Source of the DNA: Chryseobacterium arthrosphaerae
GTDB lineage: Bacteria > Bacteroidota > Bacteroidia > Flavobacteriales > Weeksellaceae
DNA: 64,000 nt
Assembly: GCF_001684965.1 (NCBI RefSeq)
Contig: NZ_MAYG01000001.1
Coordinates: 3,286,001 to 3,350,000 of the forward strand
Reading direction: 5' to 3'
Below are positions 1-7,249 of this stretch, in pieces. The translations under genes were made by a program, and so were the position numbers. The notes beneath the pieces are model-generated. The model was not told the DNA's origin, searched no databases, and saw nothing but the letters and a program-made list of their open reading frames with translations. Numbering within the stretch: the stretch's first letter is position 1; each line of letters begins with the position of its first letter.

Positions 1-2
1 GA

Positions 3-125
3 TATCCTGCAAAGAATTATCTCATGATTGGTTTGTTAAATATAATAGTTTTGATCTCAATTCCCGAAGTCAGTTTAAAACAATCTGAAGAAACCCGTTT
101 TTCCTATACGGCGTATAAAATTTAA
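3..125 (+). CDS. C-terminal end of an unidentified protein (partial)
   Basis: An open frame enters from the left edge and ends at a TAA at 123-125, giving about 40 residues. It reads as a hydrophobic stretch (LMIGLLNIIVLISI) followed by a polar tail, as expected for the end of a membrane protein. Another frame (2-88) is also open, so the choice rests on this composition only. A 22-codon ORF (133-201) follows but has nothing else to support it. I do not recognise the family. Confidence 0.35.
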   Translation, partial: YPAKNYLMIGLLNIIVLISIPEVSLKQSEETRFSYTAYKI

Positions 126-195
126 GCGGGGTATGGAAAAAAGTGATTATGAAACACAGAAAAAAAATGAAGTATTTTCTATTCAAACAGATATA

Positions 196-229
196 AAATA
201 AAAAAGTACACTTTCAAAAAGTGTACTTT
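196..229 (-). terminator. Terminator of tRNA-His
   Basis: A perfect stem of 10 bp or more (203-212 with 220-229) lies just downstream of the tRNA on the minus strand. It is followed in that direction by a T-rich run (complement of 196-204). Confidence 0.75.
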
Positions 230-234
230 CTTTG

Positions 235-309
<75 letters not shown>

Positions 310-321
310 GTTTTCTGAGTG

Positions 322-352
322 CAAATATAGGACAATTTCCTCAACTACCAAA
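322..352 (-). promoter_or_regulatory. Promoter of tRNA-His
   Basis: On the minus strand TTTG (349-352) is followed after 19 nt by TATATTTG (322-329), a full match to the Bacteroidetes -33/-7 pattern. It lies 12 nt before the tRNA 5' end. The -33 element is inside the last codons of the bshB1 gene. Confidence 0.75.
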
Positions 353-1064
353 CAATTCCGTCAAAATTTTTCAAAGAAATTAATCTTTCTGACGTAAAGC
401 CCTCAGCATAAGTCACTCCCGATAATCTTCCCAAATCCTGTGCACGGTAGGTTAAGCTTTCAAAAAAGTCTTTTGTTGTAATCGGAGTTTCAGGTTCCTT
501 TGAAGTTGGGTCATAAAACTGGGTTTTGTAGGCCATACATGATGCAATCTTTTTATCAAGAAATTCTGAAATGTCAATAACGAACTCTGGTTTGATATCT
601 TTCCACTGAATATAATGAAAAACATGCTTGGGCCTCCATACTTCCTGAATCTCTCCCTCCATTACGGTCTCAATTTTTCGCAGTCCGGATAAAAAGCACG
701 CATCCGACACTAATTTCGCTCCTTTTGCATGATCCGGATGTCTGTCATCAATTGCATTGGCTAAGACGATTTCCGGCCTGTATTTGCGAATCATTTTTAC
801 GATCCTCATCTGATATTCTTCAGAATTGACCAAAAAGCCGTCTTTCATTCCCAGGTTCTCTCTTGCTGAAAGTCCTAAGATCTTAGCAGCGTCTGCCGCT
901 TCTGCTTTTCTTGTTTCATCGGTACCCCTTGTCCCCAGCTCTCCTCTTGTAAGGTCTACAACAACACATTTTTTTCCTTCGGCAACCATTTTGGCAATAG
1001 TCCCGCCACATCCCAGCTCTACGTCATCAGGATGTGCTCCAAAAGCAAGTATATCAGTTTTCAT
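345..1064 (-). CDS. bshB1: N-acetylglucosaminyl-L-malate deacetylase, BshB1 type (PIG-L family)
   Basis: Zinc-dependent deacetylase of the PIG-L/LmbE family, expected to remove the acetyl group from GlcNAc-malate in bacillithiol synthesis in the cytoplasm. The metal motif AHPDD is near residues 10-14 and HPDH near 109-112 (from the ATG). At about 239 residues it has the usual BshB1 length. The open frame extends three codons further to a TTG, but the ATG at 1064 is preferred because a promoter TATCTTTG ends only 6 nt before it. bshA and bshC are not in the window. A related PIG-L deacetylase acting on another N-acetyl sugar is the main alternative. Confidence 0.85.
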   Translation of the reverse strand: MKTDILAFGAHPDDVELGCGGTIAKMVAEGKKCVVVDLTRGELGTRGTDETRKAEAADAAKILGLSARENLGMKDGFLVNSEEYQMRIVKMIRKYRPEIVLANAIDDRHPDHAKGAKLVSDACFLSGLRKIETVMEGEIQEVWRPKHVFHYIQWKDIKPEFVIDISEFLDKKIASCMAYKTQFYDPTSKEPETPITTKDFFESLTYRAQDLGRLSGVTYAEGFTSERLISLKNFDGIVW

Positions 1065-1070
1065 ATAATT

Positions 1071-1078
1071 CAAAGATA
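1071..1078 (-). promoter_or_regulatory. Promoter -7 element of bshB1, immediately before the start codon
   Basis: TATCTTTG on the minus strand matches TAnnTTTG and leaves only 6 nt before the ATG at 1064, so the transcript should be leaderless or nearly so. Confidence 0.6.
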
Positions 1079-1146
1079 AGTTTAAAATAAAAACTTCCCA
1101 AACATTAAGAATGGGAAGTTTTAATATCTATAATTTAAATTTTAAA

Positions 1147-2799
1147 TTACTTATTGATCTCTGCATTTAATTTTACAGCATCCTGGTAAGTAGGATCCAA
1201 CTGTAAAGATTTTGCAACATAATCTTTTGCTTTTGCTATATCAGATTCTTTGCTCATATAAGCTACTGCAAAGTAAGCATATGCAAGAGTCTGCTTATTA
1301 GCTTCCTGATCAGCCGGTTTTACGGTACTGATGAATTTTTCGTAAGCTAATTTTGCTGCTTCATTGTTTCCTGCCTGCTGGTAAGAATATCCCTGGCTGT
1401 AATATGCCGGAGCCCAGTCAGGAAGAAGGGCTGACATTTTCTGCCATGTAAGGATTGCTCCATTCCAGTTTTTAGCATCCTGGTAAGCTGTAGCTAATTT
1501 AAACAGGGCATCAGAATCCTGGCTGTTGGCAGCTACTTGTTTCTTCAGTGCTTCAATGGTAGGGTTTGTAGGTCCTTTATCCGCATCTGCCTGAGAAGCA
1601 CCACCACCTCCAGCGATGTTAGCCAATTCCAGATCCCACTTCATTGTTTCATCTTTTGCCGCTTTTGCAATCGCCACTTTCTGCTGAGATTCAGCCATTA
1701 AAGCAGATTTTTTAGCCGCATCTTTTTCATCTTTTGCTAATCCGGCAGCGATAAGCCCCTGTAATCCCTGGTCAGCAGGCTGGATTCTTGTTTTCTCAGC
1801 CTGAGAAACAAATGTATCCATGTTTTGCTTAGCATCTGCATAGTTTCTGTCAGCATAAGCCTGATAAGCTCTTAATTTGAACTTGATAGGATCTTCAATT
1901 TTATCAAAGATTTTATCTAAAACTGATTTAGAGTTAGCGTAATCTTCGTTTGTGAAATATAATTTAGCAATTTCTAACTGAGTATACGGATCCTCATCGG
2001 CATATTTTGTATAATTGATAAGGTCCTGTGTAGCTTTTGCATTTTGCTGGTATCTGATATCATATCCTGCCAATGCTTTATATGCAGGTGCATAAGTAGG
2101 GTCTACAGCAATTGCTTTATCAACGCTTTCTTTTGCTTTTTGCCATACCTGTGCTGCCATCCATAAGGTAGCCATTCTTGTATAAACTGAAGCTTTATTT
2201 TTAGCTACAGGTAATGCTTTATCATAAGCAGACATAGCCTCACCCGGAGCTCTTTTCAATCTGTAAGCATCTCCTAATGTATAATAGTAATGTGCAGGAA
2301 CTCCTTTTTTCTCCGCTTTTTCAATTGCTTTTGTCAGGAACTGAATAGCCAGATCAGGAGAACTGTTCTTTTCGAATAAAGTTAAAGCTTCTGCAGCTCT
2401 GAACAGTACTTCGGCATCTTTCTCTCTTGAGTCTGTTACTACTTTCTGAATTTCCGCAACAGCATTTTTATCTCCTTTTCCTAACTTAACGGTAGCAAGA
2501 CCGATTTTATTAAGATAGCTTTTGCTGTCTGCAGCCAATCCCTTGTTGAAGCTTTCAGTAGCCTTTGCATAATCCGGTTCTCCTTGTTTTAAGAAAGTAT
2601 TTCCTAAATAGAAGTAGTTTTCAGCAGTAGGTTCTTTAGCGATCATTTCAGTGAAATTTGTTTTTGCCTGAGCAAACTTATCACTGTCTATACTGTTGAT
2701 ACCGTCCTGCAATGTCTGTGCAGAGGCAAAACCCGTAAAAAATACTACGGCTGCTCCAAAAGCAATCTTCTTTACATTCATATTCATTATATCTTTCAT
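1147..2799 (-). CDS. Secreted tetratricopeptide repeat protein
   Basis: A 550-residue protein with an N-terminal signal peptide (hydrophobic FGAAVVFFTGFASA, cleavage before Q) followed by many helical TPR-like repeats. Typical signatures are 'AENYFYLGNTFLKQGE', 'PAHYYYTLGDAYRLK' and 'PTYAPAYKALAGYDIRYQ'. A Gly/Ala-rich linker near residue 395 separates two TPR blocks. It is the last gene of the exbB-exbD-tonB block and probably a periplasmic scaffold; the partner is unknown. ATGs at codons 1, 5 and 7 are all possible starts; the signal peptide is intact from any of them. Confidence 0.8.
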   Translation of the reverse strand: MKDIMNMNVKKIAFGAAVVFFTGFASAQTLQDGINSIDSDKFAQAKTNFTEMIAKEPTAENYFYLGNTFLKQGEPDYAKATESFNKGLAADSKSYLNKIGLATVKLGKGDKNAVAEIQKVVTDSREKDAEVLFRAAEALTLFEKNSSPDLAIQFLTKAIEKAEKKGVPAHYYYTLGDAYRLKRAPGEAMSAYDKALPVAKNKASVYTRMATLWMAAQVWQKAKESVDKAIAVDPTYAPAYKALAGYDIRYQQNAKATQDLINYTKYADEDPYTQLEIAKLYFTNEDYANSKSVLDKIFDKIEDPIKFKLRAYQAYADRNYADAKQNMDTFVSQAEKTRIQPADQGLQGLIAAGLAKDEKDAAKKSALMAESQQKVAIAKAAKDETMKWDLELANIAGGGGASQADADKGPTNPTIEALKKQVAANSQDSDALFKLATAYQDAKNWNGAILTWQKMSALLPDWAPAYYSQGYSYQQAGNNEAAKLAYEKFISTVKPADQEANKQTLAYAYFAVAYMSKESDIAKAKDYVAKSLQLDPTYQDAVKLNAEINK

Positions 2800-2890
2800 T
2801 TTATATTTTCTAATAATTGAGTTATATTCTACACAATTTTCAGACCAAAATCATATTTTTATCAGGGGTAAATTGTGAGTTTAATAATTT

Positions 2891-3763
2891 TTAACGCATC
2901 TGTACTTCTCTTTTGTACAGGTTATAGGGCTGTAAGCCTTCTTTCTGGACAATTTTCTGTCCTAAATGGGTACATGAAAATCTTATAAATCCGTTGGCAA
3001 TGTTAAAGTTACCTTCGTTTACAAGAAAATAAAGTACTCTTGTAAAAGGATATTTCATGGTGCTAAGTCCGGCGTGATCTGCGGTATAGGATACTCCTTT
3101 ATCTACCACAGGCAGAACTTTTACCATTTCTCTCAATTTCTCTGAGGTTTTATCATAAGGACGACTGAAAGTATTCAATCCTACAACACCGATTTTATCG
3201 GGATATTTTCCCATTTCCTCTATAATCTCCTTATTTCCTGGAATAATGGAGTATTTAAGATCCTTCGGCTGTTTTTTGAGTTTTTCAGCTACAAAATTCA
3301 GGTTACTGGAATTATTTCCGTCAAAGATAAATTCTTTTTTATCTGATAAGAGACCACTGCTGATCTCATCCATTGTAATACTTTCTTTCGGAGAGTCTTT
3401 AGGAACTACAAAAACAACTGCATCCGCTGCAAATTTAGCAGGGAGAAATTTAAGGTCGGTTCTTTCTTCAAATGTCTTTATTTCTTCAGGATTAAGGTTT
3501 CTGGACATTACCACAACCTTTGCATTTCCTTTCAGCAGGTCAAGAAAACCTAAGTCTTCTTTCTTTGTTTCTACTTTGATGCGGGTATCCGGATAATTGA
3601 TCATATAGCCTTCAGCTAATGCTTCCGTAACGCTCTGAAAAGATTCGTCAGTAAGAATGGTAAGATCACCTTTATGATAAGACGGGGATTTCTCTTCTTT
3701 TTTACAGCCTGCCATCATCATGATCACAGCAAAAAGGGCCGTAATCTTAAAACTATTCCTCAT
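2891..3763 (-). CDS. PstS-like phosphate-type substrate-binding lipoprotein
   Basis: About 290 residues from an ATG at 3763 that opens a lipoprotein signal peptide with lipobox MMAGC (Cys20). The rest resembles the PBP-like PstS family: 'LTILTDESFQSVTEALAEGY' near the N-terminus, then 'DAVVFVVPKDSP' and 'KIGVVGLNTFSRP'. The frame is open 17 codons upstream, but the lipobox places the start here; the start overlaps the upstream small gene by 11 bp. No pst permease or ATPase genes are nearby. Its place behind tonB suggests a role in the TonB system rather than a classical Pst transporter, which is an inference. Confidence 0.75.
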   Translation of the reverse strand: MRNSFKITALFAVIMMMAGCKKEEKSPSYHKGDLTILTDESFQSVTEALAEGYMINYPDTRIKVETKKEDLGFLDLLKGNAKVVVMSRNLNPEEIKTFEERTDLKFLPAKFAADAVVFVVPKDSPKESITMDEISSGLLSDKKEFIFDGNNSSNLNFVAEKLKKQPKDLKYSIIPGNKEIIEEMGKYPDKIGVVGLNTFSRPYDKTSEKLREMVKVLPVVDKGVSYTADHAGLSTMKYPFTRVLYFLVNEGNFNIANGFIRFSCTHLGQKIVQKEGLQPYNLYKREVQMR

Positions 3764-3950
3764 CTCTTGATTTTTTGATTTTTGAAACTGCCCTGTAAAT
3801 CCTGAATACTCCATAGATCATCAGCAATACACCCAATGCATAGGCTACTCCGGGTTCCAGAATGGTAAAGAAGAATTTATAGACAATCACTACAATTCCT
3901 AAAACGATATAAAACAATCCCGTGATCAGGGATAACCAATTGAACATCAT
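3753..3950 (-). CDS. Small two-helix membrane protein
   Basis: About 65 residues with two hydrophobic segments (roughly residues 3-24, LSLITGLFYIVLGIVVIVY, and 33-49, VAYALGVLLMIYGVFRIY) and a basic, charged tail. It could start at 3950 or 3947 (ATGATG); the longer frame upstream runs through a promoter. Its end overlaps the start of the PstS-like gene, so the two are probably translationally coupled. I do not know the family; no catalytic motif is visible. Confidence 0.7.
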   Translation of the reverse strand: MMFNWLSLITGLFYIVLGIVVIVYKFFFTILEPGVAYALGVLLMIYGVFRIYRAVSKIKKSRDEE

Positions 3951-3954
3951 GTAA

Positions 3955-3962
3955 CAAAAATA
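3955..3962 (-). promoter_or_regulatory. Promoter -7 element abutting the small membrane protein gene
   Basis: TATTTTTG on the minus strand is only 4 nt from the ATG at 3950 (7 nt from the ATG at 3947). This fixes the start and implies a leaderless transcript. Confidence 0.5.
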
Positions 3963-3972
3963 CAAAAAAAAT

Positions 3973-4000
3973 AAAAAGGGAAGCATATGCCTCCCTTTTT
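3973..4000 (-). terminator. Terminator after tonB
   Basis: An A-rich/T-rich flanked hairpin: 3973-3981 pairs with 3992-4000 and GC with GC at 3983-3990. It sits between the tonB stop and the next gene's promoter, so the tonB transcript and the 3950-1147 transcript are separate units. The symmetry would let it work on both strands. Confidence 0.65.
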
Positions 4001-4027
4001 ATTTATATTCTGAATAAATAAGTCTAA

Positions 4028-4870
4028 TTATTCAAAGTTCATAGTAAATGGTACGCTATAGTAAGATCTAACGCTCTCCCCGTTTCTCTTCGCAGGAGTC
4101 CATTTTTTCAGTTTCTTAACTACACGCATTGCTTCACTGTTGAAGTCGCCATTTGGAGATTTCTCTTCAATGGTAACGTTCGAAACAGTTCCGTCTTTTT
4201 CTACAACGAACTTAAGCTTAGCTTTAAGTGTACCTTCACCTCCTTCCATCAGGGAAGTATCGAAGTTATCTCCTAAGAATTTTCTTAATGCACCCATACC
4301 TCCAGGATATTCTGCAGACTGGTCTACATCTTTGTAGATTTCGTTAGGGTTATTCGCTTTCACTTCTACTGTACTTGCTTTAGTACCTGTAGATGGTGGT
4401 GGCGGTGGTGGTGTATAAGCCGGAGCTTTTACCCCCTCCTGATTCTGTAAACCAGTTTGAGTTTCCAACTGCTTAGAAATCGGTGGTGGTGGAGTTTCAA
4501 TTTTCGGAGCTTTTACAGGCTCAGGAACAACGTTCTGAATTACCTCAATTTTCTCCTCTTCTTTTGGTGGTGGAGGTGGTGGAGGTGGTTCTTCTTCTTT
4601 CGGCTGATCAATAATCGGCTCATCTTCAATGATCTCTACAAGATCTGCCTTTACTTCCTGCTTAGGCGGAGCTGTAAGATTTTTAATCGTAAGATAGATG
4701 AACGGTGACAAAGCTGCCAAAAGGAATAAAGCTGTTCCGATGATAAATGACTTCGTTAAAAGTCTCGGATACTGATGTCTAAGATCATAGGCACCATATT
4801 CCTTGTTTCTATTTTCAAATACAATCTCATCTAATGTTAGATTCTGACCGTATACATTTTCATCTGCCAT
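4028..4870 (-). CDS. tonB: TonB energy transducer
   Basis: This 280-residue protein links the inner-membrane ExbB/ExbD motor to outer-membrane TonB-dependent receptors. It has the N-terminal cytoplasmic motif NKEYGAYDLR (residues 22-31) usual for Bacteroidetes TonB, one transmembrane helix (about 41-62) and a periplasmic proline-rich spacer with runs of Pro at 95-102, 127-130 and 154-159. The C-terminal TonB domain contains YPGG (188-191) and ends with 'SYYSVPFTMNFE'. It is the last gene of the exbB-exbD-exbD-tonB transcript, 27 bp after exbD. Confidence 0.93.
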   Translation of the reverse strand: MADENVYGQNLTLDEIVFENRNKEYGAYDLRHQYPRLLTKSFIIGTALFLLAALSPFIYLTIKNLTAPPKQEVKADLVEIIEDEPIIDQPKEEEPPPPPPPPKEEEKIEVIQNVVPEPVKAPKIETPPPPISKQLETQTGLQNQEGVKAPAYTPPPPPPSTGTKASTVEVKANNPNEIYKDVDQSAEYPGGMGALRKFLGDNFDTSLMEGGEGTLKAKLKFVVEKDGTVSNVTIEEKSPNGDFNSEAMRVVKKLKKWTPAKRNGESVRSYYSVPFTMNFE

Positions 4871-4897
4871 AGTAGATATAACAATTTTATGGTTAAA

Positions 4898-5464
4898 TTA
4901 CTTTGTAGCAGCTGGTGCAGCAGCACCTCCTACTTTCTTGTCATACACAGCTTTTTCCCAAGGCTTCACATCGGTAACACCGTACTGCTCACTTTTGGTA
5001 ATTGCCATTTCGTCAAGAATATCAACAAAGTTCTTATATACAGCATCGTCAGTCGGCTTAATGATCACGGTAAATTTCGTTTGATCTGCAGCTCTAGATT
5101 TTGCCTGCTGAATTACTTTTCTAATTCCTTCTCTATCAAGAGTAGTTTCCATAAGCGTCTGGTCATTTAAGGAAGTTGCATCCTGCTGGTGCCAGAAAAC
5201 TCTGTTATTTTTTCCTAATAAGATAGAAATTGAGTTAGAAAGTTTAATTTCTGTTGGAGGTGGTTTTTGTTTTTCATCTTTCGGCTTAGCCGGAAGACCC
5301 AAATCCATAACATTCGGTTTACTGAATGTAGTTGTGAACATAAAGAAGGTAATCAATAGAAAACCCAAGTCCACCATCGGAGTCATGTCGACTCTGGTAC
5401 TCTGCTTCTTGGAACGGACTTTGCCGCCCTTGCCGCCTTTCTCTTGTACTTGTACTTCTGCCAT
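4898..5464 (-). CDS. exbD: ExbD/TolR family proton-channel subunit (second of the pair)
   Basis: A 188-residue protein with a short basic cytoplasmic N-terminus, one transmembrane helix in 'MTPMVDLGFLLITFFMFTTT' with the conserved Asp32, and a periplasmic domain. With ExbB it forms the proton-driven motor for TonB. The C-terminal tail is Ala-rich (GGAAAPAATK). It is 11 bp downstream of another exbD and is closely related to the orphan exbD at 28177-28692. Confidence 0.92.
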   Translation of the reverse strand: MAEVQVQEKGGKGGKVRSKKQSTRVDMTPMVDLGFLLITFFMFTTTFSKPNVMDLGLPAKPKDEKQKPPPTEIKLSNSISILLGKNNRVFWHQQDATSLNDQTLMETTLDREGIRKVIQQAKSRAADQTKFTVIIKPTDDAVYKNFVDILDEMAITKSEQYGVTDVKPWEKAVYDKKVGGAAAPAATK

Positions 5465-5475
5465 TTCTATCGATA

Positions 5476-6084
5476 TTATTCGTTAGGTTTACCTTCTTGT
5501 GATGTAATCAACCAAAATTTAAGAAAATCAATATCTCTTAAACCTTCAAACAGACTCTTAACTTTAGGATATTCAGTTGTAACGTCACCCTTAATCGCTA
5601 ATTTGTATTCAGGATTAACGCTCAAACTTTCTTTTACCCAATCAATTAATTGCTTATTTGTACTGTCCATAGGAACTCCTGTAGGACTCTTATAATTCTT
5701 CTGCTCATCTTCAGACATATCCAGGTAACCTTTCAGTTTGTTCATAGGAACACCGATTGCCTGAACTTTCTGGAATGCCGCTTTTTGTTTAGTGTCAAAA
5801 GTAATACCATACTTTTGTCCCATTTTATCTAAAAGTGCAAGTCTTTCTGATGCATTTTCCACCGGCTGGAAATAGAATTTCCCGTCCGGAGTTGCGTTGA
5901 TAGTCATTAAACTAGCATCAGGAAGCAATTTTTCCGAAATTGAAGATGGCGGTTTGATCTGCTCCACGTCAGGCTTTTTAAACTGAGTGGTCAAGATAAA
6001 GAACGTAAGGAGTAGGAACGCAACGTCACACATTGCAGTCATGTCCGTAATTACTCCATGTCTTTTTGGTTTGACTCTCGCCAT
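5476..6084 (-). CDS. exbD: ExbD/TolR family proton-channel subunit (first of the pair)
   Basis: A 202-residue ExbD paralogue whose transmembrane segment starts 'DMTAMCDVAFLLLTFFILTT' with the proton-path Asp20. The periplasmic part is divergent from the second copy (for example 'YKLAIKGDVTTEYPKVKSLF'), so the two may form a mixed ExbD dimer in one ExbB pentamer, which is an inference. It lies between exbB (61 bp upstream) and the other exbD. Confidence 0.92.
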   Translation of the reverse strand: MARVKPKRHGVITDMTAMCDVAFLLLTFFILTTQFKKPDVEQIKPPSSISEKLLPDASLMTINATPDGKFYFQPVENASERLALLDKMGQKYGITFDTKQKAAFQKVQAIGVPMNKLKGYLDMSEDEQKNYKSPTGVPMDSTNKQLIDWVKESLSVNPEYKLAIKGDVTTEYPKVKSLFEGLRDIDFLKFWLITSQEGKPNE

Positions 6085-6145
6085 TATTATAAAATATTTT
6101 TAATTAAACTTCTTTTAATTGCTAATGCAAATATCTTGCTAATTC

Positions 6146-7009
6146 TTAGTTGAATTCAGCGAAAGATTGTTGGATACTCATAGAGATCTCATCGATCTTG
6201 TAAGTTAATCCGTCAATTTTAGAAGTAAAGAAGTTATAAAGGATAATAGCGATTGCTGAAGTACCAATACCTAATGCCGTGTTGATCAAGGCTTCAGAGA
6301 TACCGGTAGATAGAGCAGCTGCATCCGGAGTACCACCTCCTGAACCTAATGCGAAGAACGCCTTGATCATCCCGATTACAGTTCCAAGTAGTGCTACTAA
6401 CGTTGCAACAGTACCTAAAGTAGAAAGGATCATCATGTTTTTCTCAAGCATTGGCATCTCAAGAGTAGTAGCTTCTTCGATAGCTTTGTTAAGCGCTACC
6501 ATTTTCTGCTCTTTATTTAAAGTTGTATCGTGAGCAAGAGCTTTGTAAGTTGTAAGACCTTCTTTTACTACGTTACCTACAGAACCTTGTTGTCTGTCAC
6601 ACTCTTCGATAGCTTCGTCGATTTTGTTTTGGTTTAGTAAGCTTCTTACCTGTACTACGAAATTGTCTAAGTTTCCTTTTCCGGCAGCTTTACCAAGAAC
6701 GAAATATCTTTCAAAAGAGAAAACGATTACAGTGATCATGAAAGTAATCAAGATTGGTACGATAACCCCTCCTTTGTAGATAATCCCTAAAAACGACTCT
6801 GGGTGAATGTCTTTTCCTTCAACACTTGAGAAAGCTACAGACCCACTTCCTAGTTTTTCTGCATCTTTAAAGTTTCCTGGGCTACCAAGAACGAATAAAT
6901 AAATACATACTCCTATAGCAAATAGAATAGGAATAATAACAGCTGGATTTAAACCTCCTGCCTTTCTAGCAACTACTTGCTCATCATTTTTTGAAACATT
7001 CATTTCCAT
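6146..7009 (-). CDS. exbB: MotA/TolQ/ExbB proton-channel protein
   Basis: A 287-residue inner-membrane protein with an N-terminal helix (about 24-44), a second near 78-100, and the family core at about 193-260: 'STLGTVATLVALLGTVIGMI' then 'GISEALINTALGIGTSAIAI'. It forms the pentameric channel around ExbD. It is the first gene of the TonB operon, behind a long AT-rich leader. Confidence 0.93.
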   Translation of the reverse strand: MEMNVSKNDEQVVARKAGGLNPAVIIPILFAIGVCIYLFVLGSPGNFKDAEKLGSGSVAFSSVEGKDIHPESFLGIIYKGGVIVPILITFMITVIVFSFERYFVLGKAAGKGNLDNFVVQVRSLLNQNKIDEAIEECDRQQGSVGNVVKEGLTTYKALAHDTTLNKEQKMVALNKAIEEATTLEMPMLEKNMMILSTLGTVATLVALLGTVIGMIKAFFALGSGGGTPDAAALSTGISEALINTALGIGTSAIAIILYNFFTSKIDGLTYKIDEISMSIQQSFAEFN

Positions 7010-7059
7010 ATTTAACTAAATTATATTGTTTTAAAATTTTACAGGGTGTAAATTAAAGG

Positions 7060-7067
7060 CAAAATTA
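7060..7067 (-). promoter_or_regulatory. Promoter -7 element of the exbB operon
   Basis: TAATTTTG on the minus strand, 50 nt before the exbB ATG. No clear TTTG is seen at the expected -33 distance. The rest of the 240-bp gap (7010-7249) is extremely AT-rich and holds nothing else I can identify. Confidence 0.5.
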
Positions 7068-7249
7068 ATTAAAATGCAAGAGTCTTAATTAAACATTTTG
7101 CTTTTTTTTGATAAAGAAATTTTAATACGATTTCGAAATAATAATTATTTTAAATTATTTTATTTATTTTTTCCAAATTTAACATTTAGGTTAAAAAATC
7201 AAAAAAATTAGACACCCATTTTTTTTAATTTCCCAATGTTAATTTTTTT

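Noticed and set aside
133..201. 22-codon ORF after the left-edge frame
   Set aside because: No supporting feature beyond an ATG and a stop.
826..1068. Opposite-strand 80-residue frame
   Set aside because: Lies entirely over the bshB1 gene, with low-complexity Ser/Pro composition; a shadow frame.
4457..4708. Trp/Phe-rich 83-residue frame
   Set aside because: It is the reverse complement of the proline-rich part of tonB.
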